A DNA stretch of 64,000 nt, taken from NCBI GenBank assembly GCA_045611785.1, contig JAZKXV010000023.1:58793-122792 (forward strand), read 5' to 3'. Shown piece after piece: positions 15,712-24,338 of this stretch. This stretch comes from JAFTYO01 sp045611785. Lineage in GTDB: Bacteria; Pseudomonadota; Alphaproteobacteria; RF32; CAG-239. The notes under the pieces were generated by a model. It did no database searches, was not told the origin of the DNA, and saw nothing but the letters and a program-made list of their open reading frames with translations. How positions within the stretch are numbered: position 1 is the stretch's first letter; each line of letters opens with the position of its first letter. A program made the translations under genes and the position numbers.

Positions 15712-16622
15712 TAATAGTTGCGGGACCTACCGCCTCCGGAAAATCTGCTCTCGCCATTGATATAGCCGTTGCTTTTAATGGCATAGTTATCAACTGCGAT
15801 TCTATGCAAGTATATAAACATATACCCATAATTTCGGCTTGCCCTGACGAACATGATAAAGCAATCGTTGAACATAAATTATTCGAAATTTATGAACCAC
15901 ACATAAAAGGCAATGTTGTAGATTGGTTAACATTAGCAGTAGATGAAATAAAATCGGCATGGCAACAAAATAAAACAGCCGTTGTTGTTGGCGGAACAGG
16001 ATTATATATTGACAATTTAATTAACGGCACCACACCAATTCCGGAAACACCAAATAAAATAAGAGAAAAAATTTCTCAAATGCTTAAAGAAAAAGGGTCA
16101 AATTTTTTACATCAAGAATTAACATTAAAAGATAGCGAATCGGCAAAAAGGATTAGTCCAAATGATACAACTCGTTTATTAAGAGCTCTTGAAGTGTTTG
16201 AGCATACCCAAATACCTTTGTCGGCATGGCACGCAAAACCTATGCTAAAAAAATTGCCGCAGGCAGATTTCTTTGTTATTAAGATTTGCCCTAATGTAAA
16301 AGAACTAGATGCAAGATGTTATCTACGTTTAGATAAAATGATAGAATCAGGAGCGCTAGATGAAATAAAATTTTTAAATAGTCTTAATCTGGATGAAAAA
16401 CTCCCTGCAATGAAAGCATTAGGTGTCCCTGAACTTATGAACTATATTAACGGAAAGTGCTCATTTGATGAGGCTCTTCAGAATGCTAAATTACATACAC
16501 GTCAATATGCTAAGCGTCAAAGAACTTGGTTTAAAAACAAACTTGTAGCTGATTTTGAATTAACAAATTGCTACAATGGAGATTTTAACCCGATAAAAGA
16601 AAAATTAAATAAGTTCTTATAA
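15693..16622 (+). CDS. miaA: tRNA dimethylallyltransferase
   Basis: MiaA transfers a dimethylallyl group to A37 of tRNAs reading U-starting codons, giving i6A, the substrate of MiaB. The 309-residue protein has the P-loop GPTASGKSALAIDIA, NCDSMQVYKHI, the GGTGLYIDNLI segment, and RQYAKRQRTWFKN near the C-terminus. Its start lies inside the end of ddl (19-base overlap). A strong bidirectional hairpin follows the stop codon. Confidence 0.97.
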   Translation: MSQNKVIIVAGPTASGKSALAIDIAVAFNGIVINCDSMQVYKHIPIISACPDEHDKAIVEHKLFEIYEPHIKGNVVDWLTLAVDEIKSAWQQNKTAVVVGGTGLYIDNLINGTTPIPETPNKIREKISQMLKEKGSNFLHQELTLKDSESAKRISPNDTTRLLRALEVFEHTQIPLSAWHAKPMLKKLPQADFFVIKICPNVKELDARCYLRLDKMIESGALDEIKFLNSLNLDEKLPAMKALGVPELMNYINGKCSFDEALQNAKLHTRQYAKRQRTWFKNKLVADFELTNCYNGDFNPIKEKLNKFL

Positions 16623-16626
16623 ATGT

Positions 16627-16653
16627 AAACCCTCTTAACAATTAAGAGGGTTT
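16627..16653. terminator. Bidirectional terminator between miaA and rsfS
   Basis: Arms AAACCCTCTTAA (16627-16638) and TTAAGAGGGTTT (16642-16653) form a 12-bp stem with a three-base loop between the convergent ends of miaA and rsfS. It can serve both strands. Confidence 0.85.
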
Positions 16654-16657
16654 ATCA

Positions 16658-16999
16658 TTATTTTCTTAAATTAGCAGCAGATTGCCACATTTTTTCAATA
16701 TTGTAAAAATCTCTTACTTCAGGTTTGAAGACATGAACAATAACATCAAATGCGTCAATTAAGACCCAATCTGCTTTTTCTTCACCTTCCATTGAAGATT
16801 TATAACCGGCTTTTTTCAAATTCTCAAAAACCTTTTCAGCAATAGATGCTACATGACGTTGCGAATTACCGCTTGCTATCACCATAAACCCTGCAATAGA
16901 TGTTTTTCCTTTTAAATCTATAACAACAATATCTTCAGCTTTATTATCATCTAAAGTTGTTTTTACGATATCTAATATTTTTTGCTCAGTATTTTCCAC
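16658..16999 (-). CDS. rsfS: Ribosomal silencing factor RsfS
   Basis: RsfS binds ribosomal protein L14 and blocks subunit joining when nutrients are short. The 113-residue protein shows VVIDLKGKTSIAGFMVIASG, QRHVASIAEKV, KADWVLIDAFDVIVHVF and FYNIEKMW, all family hallmarks. It starts with GTG at 16999; AAGGAG lies eight bases upstream. It follows obgE by 14 bases, forming a ribosome-linked unit with rplU, rpmA and obgE. Confidence 0.95.
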   Translation of the reverse strand: MENTEQKILDIVKTTLDDNKAEDIVVIDLKGKTSIAGFMVIASGNSQRHVASIAEKVFENLKKAGYKSSMEGEEKADWVLIDAFDVIVHVFKPEVRDFYNIEKMWQSAANLRK

Positions 17000-17013
17000 C
17001 TTACATTCTCCTT

Positions 17014-18060
17014 TTAATCTAATGGCGACCAGCTCTTTTTAACTTCAGTTTCTTCATCTTCTTGTTTTCGTAAATTGCGAGTAACAAATTGAGAAACATC
17101 TCTTAAACAGTCTGTCACTCCCTGTTTTGCAATTGCAGATATTGCATAAACCTTATGTCCGCAAACTTGCTCAAGGGACTTAACTTTTTCATTTATTTCT
17201 TCTTTAGTTAAACTATCAGCTTTATTTATAGCAACTATTTCCGGTTTGGTTATTAACTCACTTTTATAAAGCTCTAACTCTCTACGAATCGTAACATAAG
17301 GAGTTACGACATCTTCTGCTGTTCCGTCTATCAGATGCAAGAAAGCAGCACAACGTTCTACATGCTTTAAAAATCTGTCACCCAAGCCAACACCTTCGTG
17401 AGCGCCTTCAATAAGCCCCGGAATATCAGCGATAACAATTTCTCTATTATCAATCCATGCAACACCTAAATGTGGGTGCATTGTTGTAAATGGATAATCG
17501 GCAATTTTAGGTCTTGCTCTGGTAACTGATGTCAAAAATGTTGATTTCCCTGCATTAGGCAAACCTATAAGACCTATATCAGCAATAATTTTAAGCTTCA
17601 GCCAAACCCACATTTCAACACCAGGCCAACCTGGTTCAGCATAACGAGGAGCTTGGTTAGTAGAAGTTTTAAATTTTGCATTACCTCTACCACCATCACC
17701 ACCTTTGGCAATTAAAAAACGTTGCCCCGGTGTTATCATGTCCGCTAAAACAGTTTCACCATCATCGGCCACAATCTCTGTACCGACAGGCACCTTAATA
17801 ATCATATCCTGACCTTTAGCACCAGCCATTTCAGAGCCCATACCATGTTGACCTCGTTGAGCTTTAAAGTGTTGTTGATAACGAAAATCTATCAATGTAT
17901 TTAAGTTTTCTACAGCTTCAAAAATTACGCTACCACCTTTTCCGCCGTCACCACCATTGGGTCCGCCAAATTCAATATATTTTTCACGACGAAACGATAC
18001 GCAACCTCTACCGCCATCGCCGGATTTTACAAATATTTTTGCCTGATCTAAAAATTTCAT
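17014..18060 (-). CDS. obgE: Obg/CgtA GTPase
   Basis: A 348-residue GTPase that binds the 50S subunit and links ribosome assembly to the nucleotide state of the cell. The glycine-rich Obg fold occupies about residues 1-158 (KIFVKSGDGGRGCVSFRRE, NGGDGGKGGSVIF). The G domain follows: GLPNAGKSTFL, TTMHPHLGV, DIPGLIEGAHEG, NKAD. No C-terminal OCT domain is evident. It lies downstream of rplU and rpmA, the usual bacterial arrangement, with a hairpin in the 81-base gap after rpmA. Confidence 0.97.
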   Translation of the reverse strand: MKFLDQAKIFVKSGDGGRGCVSFRREKYIEFGGPNGGDGGKGGSVIFEAVENLNTLIDFRYQQHFKAQRGQHGMGSEMAGAKGQDMIIKVPVGTEIVADDGETVLADMITPGQRFLIAKGGDGGRGNAKFKTSTNQAPRYAEPGWPGVEMWVWLKLKIIADIGLIGLPNAGKSTFLTSVTRARPKIADYPFTTMHPHLGVAWIDNREIVIADIPGLIEGAHEGVGLGDRFLKHVERCAAFLHLIDGTAEDVVTPYVTIRRELELYKSELITKPEIVAINKADSLTKEEINEKVKSLEQVCGHKVYAISAIAKQGVTDCLRDVSQFVTRNLRKQEDEETEVKKSWSPLD

Positions 18061-18098
18061 ATCGCTTTAACCGTTAAAATTATATTTAGTAAAACAAA

Positions 18099-18118
18099 GG
18101 GGGTAAATCTTTACCCCC
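18099..18118 (-). terminator. Hairpin between rpmA and obgE
   Basis: GGGGGTAAA (18099-18107) and TTTACCCCC (18110-18118) form a strong stem with a two-base loop. On the minus strand it is followed by a T-rich run (TTTGTTTT). It could lower transcription of obgE-rsfS relative to the ribosomal protein genes. Confidence 0.6.
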
Positions 18119-18141
18119 TCCGCCTGATTCATTTTTTCAAA

Positions 18142-18393
18142 CTATTCGGTAACTACAGAAACGAACATTTTATCGTCTTTTTTCTTGAATTCAACTTTAC
18201 CTTCAGCTACAGCAAAAATTGTATGGTCTTTACCCATATCAACGTTTGCACCCGGATGATATTTTGTTCCGCGTTGACGGATGATAATATTTCCAGGAAT
18301 AACTGCTTCACCGCCGAATTTCTTAACGCCTAAACGACGTCCGATAGAATCACGTCCGTTTGATGAACTACCACCTGACTTCTTATGTGCCAT
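18142..18393 (-). CDS. rpmA: 50S ribosomal protein L27
   Basis: L27 lies near the peptidyl transferase centre. The 83-residue protein begins MAHKKSGGSSSNGRDS, followed by RRLGVKKFGGE, GNIIIRQRGTKYHPG and KDHTIFAVAEGKVEF, the canonical L27 series. There is no Firmicute-type N-terminal extension. It follows rplU by 19 bases and shares its promoter. Confidence 0.98.
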   Translation of the reverse strand: MAHKKSGGSSSNGRDSIGRRLGVKKFGGEAVIPGNIIIRQRGTKYHPGANVDMGKDHTIFAVAEGKVEFKKKDDKMFVSVVTE

Positions 18394-18412
18394 CTGCTTT
18401 ACTCCTTATCTC

Positions 18413-18715
18413 TTATTTACCGCAAACATCAGTGATTTTAACTAATGTAATCTGTTGTCTGTGGCCGTTTTTACGACGATAATTTTGTCTTCTTTTTTTC
18501 TTAAAGATAATAACTTTAGCATCTTTAGCTTGTTTTAACACTATAGCTTTTACGCTGGCACCTGAAACCAAAGGTGTACCAACAGTTTCGCCACAAGCTA
18601 AAACTTCATTAAAAATTACTTCTTTACCTTCTTCACCGGCGATTTTTTCAACTTTAACAACGTCACCTGTTGCTACTTTATATTGTTTTCCGCCTGTTTT
18701 AATTACTGCGTACAT
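18413..18715 (-). CDS. rplU: 50S ribosomal protein L21
   Basis: L21 binds 23S rRNA in the large subunit. The 100-residue protein shows MYAVIKTGGKQYKV, LVSGASVKAIVL, KVIIFKKKRRQNYRRKNGHR and TLVKI, the standard L21 sequence, without an extended C-terminus. It is the first gene of rplU-rpmA-obgE-rsfS and has a near-consensus promoter about 50 bases upstream. Confidence 0.98.
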   Translation of the reverse strand: MYAVIKTGGKQYKVATGDVVKVEKIAGEEGKEVIFNEVLACGETVGTPLVSGASVKAIVLKQAKDAKVIIFKKKRRQNYRRKNGHRQQITLVKITDVCGK

Positions 18716-18763
18716 TTTTTTTCACCTAAACTTTTTTAAATTTAAACATAAATAGTTGAATGC

Positions 18764-18791
18764 AATATACATAACTTTTTGAATGTGTCAA
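18764..18791 (-). promoter_or_regulatory. Promoter of the rplU operon
   Basis: On the minus strand, TTGACA (18791-18786) and TATATT (18769-18764) are spaced by 16 bases, 49 bases before the rplU start. It is a strong sigma-70-type promoter for the ribosomal protein/GTPase operon. Confidence 0.75.
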
Positions 18792-18818
18792 CAAGAATCT
18801 ATCTTATTTTAAAATTTT

Positions 18819-19289
18819 TTATTGCTTTTTTGCTTTTTTTAAAACGCGATACAACTCAGGACGCATAAATTTGCCTTGCCAAACACCTTTTTTAGATTTT
18901 TTTGCTTTATTTTCTAAATTTTTATATTTGTCCTCCCAATAGCTTACGGCATGGCCGGACTTAACCATTAACCTATTTAAGTTGGTTTTACCTATAAAGC
19001 ATTCGCTTAACTCTCTGTTATATTTATCAGTACCTACTTTCTTACAATTAAGATCCTTGCCCTGATTTAAGCCATTTTCCACCAATATCTTCAAATATAA
19101 ATATGCTTCATAACCACATTCATACTCTACATTATTCGAATCATAGCATGTTTGAAAATATTCAGGAGAATCTATATTGACCAAACGTATTTCTTTACCA
19201 TCAACATTCAGGCTGTCGCCGTCAATAATTTTAACTTGCGCATTGGCCGAATAAGCAAAAAAAACGACCAACATTAACAACAACTTCAT
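18819..19289 (-). CDS. Secreted thermonuclease-like (SNase) protein
   Basis: A 156-residue exported nuclease of the staphylococcal nuclease family. A signal peptide (MKLLLMLVVFFAYSANA) precedes the OB-fold domain. Candidate catalytic residues are Asp in IIDGDSL, Arg, Asp and Glu in IRLVNIDSPE, and the second Arg in DKYNREL; AKKSKKGVWQG and RPELYR complete the family pattern. Extra cysteines (four in the mature part) may form disulphides in the periplasm. It probably degrades DNA or RNA outside the cytoplasm. It stands alone, with a ribosome binding site AGGAG before the ATG. Confidence 0.85.
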   Translation of the reverse strand: MKLLLMLVVFFAYSANAQVKIIDGDSLNVDGKEIRLVNIDSPEYFQTCYDSNNVEYECGYEAYLYLKILVENGLNQGKDLNCKKVGTDKYNRELSECFIGKTNLNRLMVKSGHAVSYWEDKYKNLENKAKKSKKGVWQGKFMRPELYRVLKKAKKQ

Positions 19290-19426
19290 AATCTTCTCCT
19301 GTTTTTTCCATAAACATACTCGATAAAGAAAAATTAAGCAAGTTTATTTTTGTTTACCTTTCTTTCATATTATTGATTTATAGTATAGTATATTTTAGTG
19401 TATTCACTTGTTTTAAGGAATTGACC

Positions 19427-20872
19427 GTGATTAAAAAATTGAGTTTAGGTTTATTAGCAATAAGCGCCGGTTTTGCGGCTTCTTGCACCAACCCGTTTTA
19501 TGTAAACAGCGTGCGTCGCGCAGAAAACTGGCAACCACGCATAGAATTACCAAGTTCCGTTGTTGTATGTCGCCAAAAGCAATGTGCTCCGGCTAAACTT
19601 TCTATGTCGAAAGAATATATATACAATTCTCTTCTACATTTATTAGACAACAACTCTCAAAACAAAGCCTTGGTATGCAGAGCGGATCCTTCAAGTCATA
19701 TTTGTACAGAAAATTATCTTACTGTTCCGGTTACGGTTGGCGTTACACCGGCAAATATGTATATTGACGATGTTAAAATCACAGACGTATCAGCCTCAAT
19801 CGGCAACAAATCGCTCAATGTAATTTTAAATTATAACGTTACATACAATGGTCAAACTCCTACTTGCAAACCTGCAAGATCTTTAGTTTATGTTAAAAAC
19901 ACAAACAATATCATTTTAGAAGATTCCGGTTATATATGCAAAATGACAACAATCGGTAACACTACAATTAAAACATTGTTTGCTATTGACTATATTGATT
20001 TAGATTACGGCTATATTGGCGGTTACTATTCAATTGGTTTATCAGGACCTGCTTTTGGTGGCGATTCAGGATATATGATGTTAAGACTTCCACAAGATGC
20101 ATATCCGTTATCTCCTGAATTAATTTTAAAAGAAGAACCTGAACCAGAGCCAGAACCGGAAGTTAAGGAAGAACCAAAGCCTGAAGAACCGGCACCTGCA
20201 GCACAAAATGTTAACCCCATGCAACCTATGCCTGTAATTGTTGATATTAATGGCGTTCCAACAGCTGTACAAATTGATGCAAACGGAATTCCGGTAGCTT
20301 TACCAAATGGGGCAATACAAATGCCTATGCCAATGCAAGTTATGCCAAATGGCATGCCTATTCAAATGCAAATGCCTATGCCAATGGCTGTAGGCGTAAA
20401 CGGAGTTCCTGCCCAAGCTGTTCCGGTTAATACAAACGGAGTACCTGTTCCTATGACAATTGACGCAAACGGAAACCCTGTACCTGTTGTGTTTGATGAA
20501 AATGGTAAACCAATTGTATTACAAATGTCACACACTGTTGAATTAAACAACCCTTTTGCCGCAAACTCTGTTCAACCACAACAAGAACCGGAAGTTAAGG
20601 AAGAACCTAAAAAGGTAAAAAAGAAAAAAAGAAAAGTTAAAGCTAAAAACTCTCGAAATATTGAAACAAGTGTAACTACTCGTATTGTTTCAATGGAAGA
20701 GCGTCAAAATCTTGTTTCACAACCGGAAGAAAAAGTTGCTCCTAAACCTGTTACTTCAAACTATGAAGGCGTTAAAGTTTTCCCTCTTCCGATGAAAAAG
20801 AAAGATACCGGCACTACAGCAACAAAAACATCAAATCTTAAAGATGAAATTGCAGATAAAGCCGATAAATAA
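19427..20872 (+). CDS. Large lipoprotein with NG-P repeats and charged tail
   Basis: An unrecognised 481-residue lipoprotein. It starts with GTG at 19427, six bases after AAGGAA; an upstream in-frame ATG would add a leader before the signal peptide. The signal ends in AGFAAS with the lipidated Cys20. A cysteine-bearing globular region (about 21-235) is followed by an E-P-rich linker (about 240-262). Next come degenerate repeats near 268-370 (DINGVPTAV, DANGIPVAL, TNGVPVPM, DANGNPVPV, DENGKPIVL) with Met-Pro-rich inserts, and a lysine cluster near 395-410. The linkers suggest a protein that spans the periplasm, perhaps touching peptidoglycan. No function can be assigned. Confidence 0.7.
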   Translation: MIKKLSLGLLAISAGFAASCTNPFYVNSVRRAENWQPRIELPSSVVVCRQKQCAPAKLSMSKEYIYNSLLHLLDNNSQNKALVCRADPSSHICTENYLTVPVTVGVTPANMYIDDVKITDVSASIGNKSLNVILNYNVTYNGQTPTCKPARSLVYVKNTNNIILEDSGYICKMTTIGNTTIKTLFAIDYIDLDYGYIGGYYSIGLSGPAFGGDSGYMMLRLPQDAYPLSPELILKEEPEPEPEPEVKEEPKPEEPAPAAQNVNPMQPMPVIVDINGVPTAVQIDANGIPVALPNGAIQMPMPMQVMPNGMPIQMQMPMPMAVGVNGVPAQAVPVNTNGVPVPMTIDANGNPVPVVFDENGKPIVLQMSHTVELNNPFAANSVQPQQEPEVKEEPKKVKKKKRKVKAKNSRNIETSVTTRIVSMEERQNLVSQPEEKVAPKPVTSNYEGVKVFPLPMKKKDTGTTATKTSNLKDEIADKADK

Positions 20873-20886
20873 AAAGCATTCAATAA

Positions 20887-20920
20887 AAAAAAGCAGTCAG
20901 CACATACTGACTGCTTTTTT
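20887..20920 (+). terminator. Terminator after the repeat lipoprotein
   Basis: Arms AAAAAAGCAGTCAG (20887-20900) and CTGACTGCTTTTTT (20907-20920) with a six-base loop, 15 bases after the stop codon and ending in a T-run. A clear intrinsic terminator; by symmetry it can also serve the other strand. Confidence 0.9.
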
Positions 20921-20973
20921 ATTTACGTTTTGTAGACAGACGGATAAACCAAAGTCTGCTAAGCAAAAACTGA

Positions 20974-21546
20974 TTAGAAATCGATATCAAAATCTATTTC
21001 ATCAAGAACCGCTTCAAAATAAGAATCCTGTGGAGAACAAATATATGCTCCTGCTTTTAATTCTGCGCCTGATGTATCCATATAAAACTGTCGTAATCTG
21101 ATATAGTTTTCTCCATCTGTAGAAAAGCTTACAATAAAGTCATCTTGTTTACGCACCAATTTATACCACATTTCTGACGGCTCTTGTTCCAATATTACAC
21201 CTGCCCAATCAGAATGTCCTCTTAATGTTACGCAACTTCCGACCTCAGGAGCATCATGACTTTTATACATCAACGACGCTTTAAACCAATTTTTATCATC
21301 AAGCCTAACCATAATGCCGCATTGATTAAAGTTAGATGCATCTTCTGCCTTCCAGTGAACCTTTACCATGAAATCATCGTTTTTTCTAACAAAAAACAAG
21401 TGCCCTGTATCTTTTGCAAAATGATGATGTATGCTCTGCCAAAAATCAGTCTGAGGTTTAGATACAATTTTCATTTGCTTATCAGTAAACAGTACATTTT
21501 CCGGCTCATTGAACCATTCAAAATCTTTTAAGTTCTCAAGTATCAT
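20974..21546 (-). CDS. DUF1349 domain protein
   Basis: A 190-residue protein of the DUF1349 family (concanavalin-A-like beta sandwich). Typical pieces are KPQTDFWQSIHHHF, DFMVKVHWKAEDASNFNQCG, MVRLDDKNWFKASLMY and FIVSFSTDGENYIRLRQFY. Related proteins are sometimes called regulators of enolase on weak grounds; the actual role is unknown and sugar binding is possible. It has no signal peptide. Its start codon overlaps the end of the DnaJ-like gene by four bases, so the two are co-translated. Confidence 0.8.
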   Translation of the reverse strand: MILENLKDFEWFNEPENVLFTDKQMKIVSKPQTDFWQSIHHHFAKDTGHLFFVRKNDDFMVKVHWKAEDASNFNQCGIMVRLDDKNWFKASLMYKSHDAPEVGSCVTLRGHSDWAGVILEQEPSEMWYKLVRKQDDFIVSFSTDGENYIRLRQFYMDTSGAELKAGAYICSPQDSYFEAVLDEIDFDIDF

Positions 21547-22469
21547 TTGAAGTCCCTATTTACCGTAAAATGCAGCTCTGATAAAACTTTTTCCAGTGTT
21601 TTACTCGGATTACTCGGAGACATAATTTTCAAGGTAATAATTTCATCACCTTTAATTCTGCCATTATCTATCCCTTTTCCTCTAAGTCTTAGTTTTTCAC
21701 CGCTTGAAGAATATGGAGGAATAGTGACATTAACATCTCCGCTAATTGTTGGGACAGTAACTTTTGCTCCCAAAACAGCCTCATTAATACTTATCGGTAA
21801 GTCTAATAAAATATCTAATCCGTCTGATTTAAAATATTTGTGTGCACGTACATGAACCGTAATTAAGACATCGCTTTTAGGAGCTCCCATATAATTAGGA
21901 GTCCCAAAATTTTTTAGCCTTAAGGTTTGTCCGTTTTCTGTGCCTGCAGGAATTTTTACATTTATAGCTTTACCATTTATGGTAACATTCTTATGAGTGC
22001 CTTTAGCTGCTTCCAAAAAGCTTACGTCCACGACAAGAGAAGCATCTTTGGGTGTTTGTGATGCTCCAAAATCATATCCATTGTTTTTTCTTGATGCACC
22101 GGTAAAAGCGCTCATTATATCTTCATCAAAAATAGATGAGAAATTAAATCCGGCAGAATTGCCGAACGGATTAAACCCTGAGTTTGATTTAAACCCTTGT
22201 TCAAACGGGTTAGATCCTCCAAAACCACGACCATAGCTTGTCTGCTTTCCATCTGCGTCTATTTCATTATTATCATACTTTTTACGTTTATCCTTATCAC
22301 CTAAAATATCATATGCGCAAGATACTTCCTTAAACTTTTCAGCAGCATTTTTATCATCTTTATTTAAATCAGGGTGATATTTTCTCGCCATTTTGCGATA
22401 AGCTGATTTTATTTCAGCTTCAGTAGCTGATTTTGAAACCCCTAAAATATCATACAAATTTTTGCTCAT
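21543..22469 (-). CDS. DnaJ-class co-chaperone (CbpA-like)
   Basis: A 308-residue J-domain protein. The J domain (residues 4-70) has LYDILGVSKSATEAEIK and the essential HPD in RKYHPDLN. A Gly/Phe-rich linker (GFGGSNPFEQGFKSNSG) follows, then two DnaJ C-terminal beta domains (about 155-300) with VTIPPYSSSGEKLRLRGKG. It lacks the cysteine-rich zinc domain of full DnaJ, so it is CbpA-like. It would stimulate DnaK. It is coupled to the DUF1349 gene by a four-base overlap. Confidence 0.9.
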   Translation of the reverse strand: MSKNLYDILGVSKSATEAEIKSAYRKMARKYHPDLNKDDKNAAEKFKEVSCAYDILGDKDKRKKYDNNEIDADGKQTSYGRGFGGSNPFEQGFKSNSGFNPFGNSAGFNFSSIFDEDIMSAFTGASRKNNGYDFGASQTPKDASLVVDVSFLEAAKGTHKNVTINGKAINVKIPAGTENGQTLRLKNFGTPNYMGAPKSDVLITVHVRAHKYFKSDGLDILLDLPISINEAVLGAKVTVPTISGDVNVTIPPYSSSGEKLRLRGKGIDNGRIKGDEIITLKIMSPSNPSKTLEKVLSELHFTVNRDFK

Positions 22470-22519
22470 TATACCTACCCTTAAAAACCTTTTTTATTCC
22501 TAAGGCTTATATAGTTTTT

Positions 22520-22861
22520 TTATTCTGCTTTTGCAAGATTTTTACAATCAAATGTTGCTCTGCGCAAGTGGTTACGATAAAGCACAATTTCTCTTAAAAC
22601 TGCATTTGTTTGATCTTCTTTATCTTCACAATATCTGATTGCAAGCGGAGCTAATTCATCAATGCGGATATCTTTATACTCATAAACGACAAATGTATCA
22701 CCCTGCTCTTTTACCGCAACATTTTGACGATAGCGGTCTGCATCATTTTCGTACACATCATTTTTAGCAAAATCTGCCATTTCTTCATCTATATTATATG
22801 TAGTTGTAGATGAGCAAGACGCTGTTAATATACAAAATAAAATTAAAAGTGTTTTCTTCAT
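22520..22861 (-). CDS. Hypothetical small lipoprotein
   Basis: A 113-residue protein with a lipoprotein signal: MKKTLLILFCILTASC, lipid Cys16 in the lipobox LTASC. The mature part is charged and holds two further cysteines (RYCEDK, FDCKNL) that could pair. No family is recognised. The gene lies between the DnaJ-like gene and another small exported protein, all on the minus strand and probably all envelope-related. Confidence 0.65.
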   Translation of the reverse strand: MKKTLLILFCILTASCSSTTTYNIDEEMADFAKNDVYENDADRYRQNVAVKEQGDTFVVYEYKDIRIDELAPLAIRYCEDKEDQTNAVLREIVLYRNHLRRATFDCKNLAKAE

Positions 22862-22923
22862 AGGTTTTCTTTCAAGTTAACATATTGATTGTTTATAATA
22901 TCTAATGAACCTTTAAGCAATGC

Positions 22924-23232
22924 TTAATTTAGCTCATCATAAATTTGTTTTCCAGCTACCAATAATATATTGTATATTTTACGGTTCGAGCTATCTTTAG
23001 ATTTACTGTTTTGAAGTTTTTCCATCATTTTTTTCAGCTTTTGTTTAAAAACTTCATCTTCTCGCAACTGCTGAATCTGCTGAATACTTTCTTCATCATT
23101 TACCTTATAATCTGCAACGGCTTTAATAGTTGCCAAATATGCTGCATCTTTTTGTGAAGCAAGTTGAGCTAACGCCGGTTGTAAAACAGCAGAACTTAAA
23201 AACAAACTCAAAATAAGCGTTTTATATACCAT
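22924..23232 (-). CDS. Hypothetical small secreted protein
   Basis: A 102-residue protein with a signal peptide (MVYKTLILSLFLSSAVLQPALA, cut before QLAS). The mature part is helical and charged, with no cysteine. Possible coiled coil: EESIQQIQQLREDEVF. No known family. GGAGAAAC precedes the start codon. It is divergent from the ELM1-like gene, with 78 bases between them. Confidence 0.6.
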   Translation of the reverse strand: MVYKTLILSLFLSSAVLQPALAQLASQKDAAYLATIKAVADYKVNDEESIQQIQQLREDEVFKQKLKKMMEKLQNSKSKDSSNRKIYNILLVAGKQIYDELN

Positions 23233-23310
23233 TATAAGTTTCTCCTTGACGTTATAAAATCTTTTATAATATAATAAATCAATTTTTAATTTTAAGAAAG
23301 AAATATTTAA

Positions 23311-24279
23311 ATGAAAAAAGTTTTATGGGTTTTACTGGACAGTCGTATGGGCAGTGTTGGTCAAGCACGTGGGGTTGTCGGCTTTCTAGATAAAGATAAA
23401 TATGAAATTGTTGAAAAACAACTGGAATATACAAAGCTTTCTGCTCTTCCTAACTTTTTAAGAGGAAAAACTTTGGTTGGCGTTACTCCAAATAGCAAAA
23501 AGAAAATTACGTCACCTTTTCCAGATTTAGTTTTATCTATCAGCAGACGCACTGTTCCGGTTGCAAGATACATCAAAAAGCAAAATCCTAAAACAAAGCT
23601 TATTCAGCTTATGCACCCTGGAAAAACAGGCCTTAAAGAATTTGATTTAGCACTTGTTCCGGAACATGATAAAAATAAAAAAACATACCCAAACATTCAT
23701 TACATTGTTGGTGCTCCACATCGTATAACCGATACAGTTTTGCAAGAAGCTAAAGAAAAATGGATGCCTGAATTTGAAAATTTACCTAAACCATTAACCG
23801 CTGTTATTGTTGGCGGTGCAATTAAAAAGAAAGAGTTTTCTTTAGAAAACGCAACTGATTTAGGAAATAAAATTCGCGCATTGAAAGAAAAAACAGGTGG
23901 TTCAATTTTAATCACAACTTCAAGAAGAACAGGTGTAAAAGCAGAAAAAGCCATTATGGAAGCATTAAAAGATGTTCCTGCTCATACATTCTTATGGGGC
24001 GAGAAAAAAGAAAATCCATATATGGGATATTTAGCTTGCGCTGATAACATTGTTGTTACAGGTGACTCTGTTTCTATGTGTTGCGAATCGTGTGGAACAA
24101 ACAAACCTGTTTTTGTATTTACAGGCAAAAAATGGCTCACAAGAAAACATATCAGATTTGTAGCATCTCTTTACAAAAATGGATATGCAGTTGCTCTAAA
24201 AGAACACAACTTAAACTTCAAGCCTTCCAAAGCGTTAAATGCGGCAACAGATGCTGTGGCTCAAATTGAAAAATTATAA
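23311..24279 (+). CDS. ELM1/GtrOC1-family protein (DUF1022)
   Basis: A 322-residue protein of the mitochondrial-fission ELM1 family, a group shared by alphaproteobacteria and plants. Diagnostic parts are WVLLDSRMGSVGQARG at the N-terminus, LVLSISRRTVPVARYIKK, LIQLMHPG, AVIVGGAIKKKEFS, SILITTSRRTG, and VVTGDSVSMCCESCGTNKPVF. The fold resembles GT-B glycosyltransferases, and in bacteria a role in envelope glycan or lipid glycosylation is suspected. It is monocistronic, with a good terminator downstream. Confidence 0.85.
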   Translation: MKKVLWVLLDSRMGSVGQARGVVGFLDKDKYEIVEKQLEYTKLSALPNFLRGKTLVGVTPNSKKKITSPFPDLVLSISRRTVPVARYIKKQNPKTKLIQLMHPGKTGLKEFDLALVPEHDKNKKTYPNIHYIVGAPHRITDTVLQEAKEKWMPEFENLPKPLTAVIVGGAIKKKEFSLENATDLGNKIRALKEKTGGSILITTSRRTGVKAEKAIMEALKDVPAHTFLWGEKKENPYMGYLACADNIVVTGDSVSMCCESCGTNKPVFVFTGKKWLTRKHIRFVASLYKNGYAVALKEHNLNFKPSKALNAATDAVAQIEKL

Positions 24280-24293
24280 TAAGAGTTTATTTT

Positions 24294-24318
24294 GGGGAGA
24301 ATATGTTCTCCCCTTTTT
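24294..24318 (+). terminator. Terminator after the ELM1-like gene
   Basis: GGGGAGAA (24294-24301) and TTCTCCCC (24306-24313) with a four-base loop, then five T. A clear intrinsic terminator 15 bases after the stop, in the gap before the convergent yejB. Confidence 0.88.
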
Positions 24319-24338
24319 GTTATCACTAATTAAGATAA

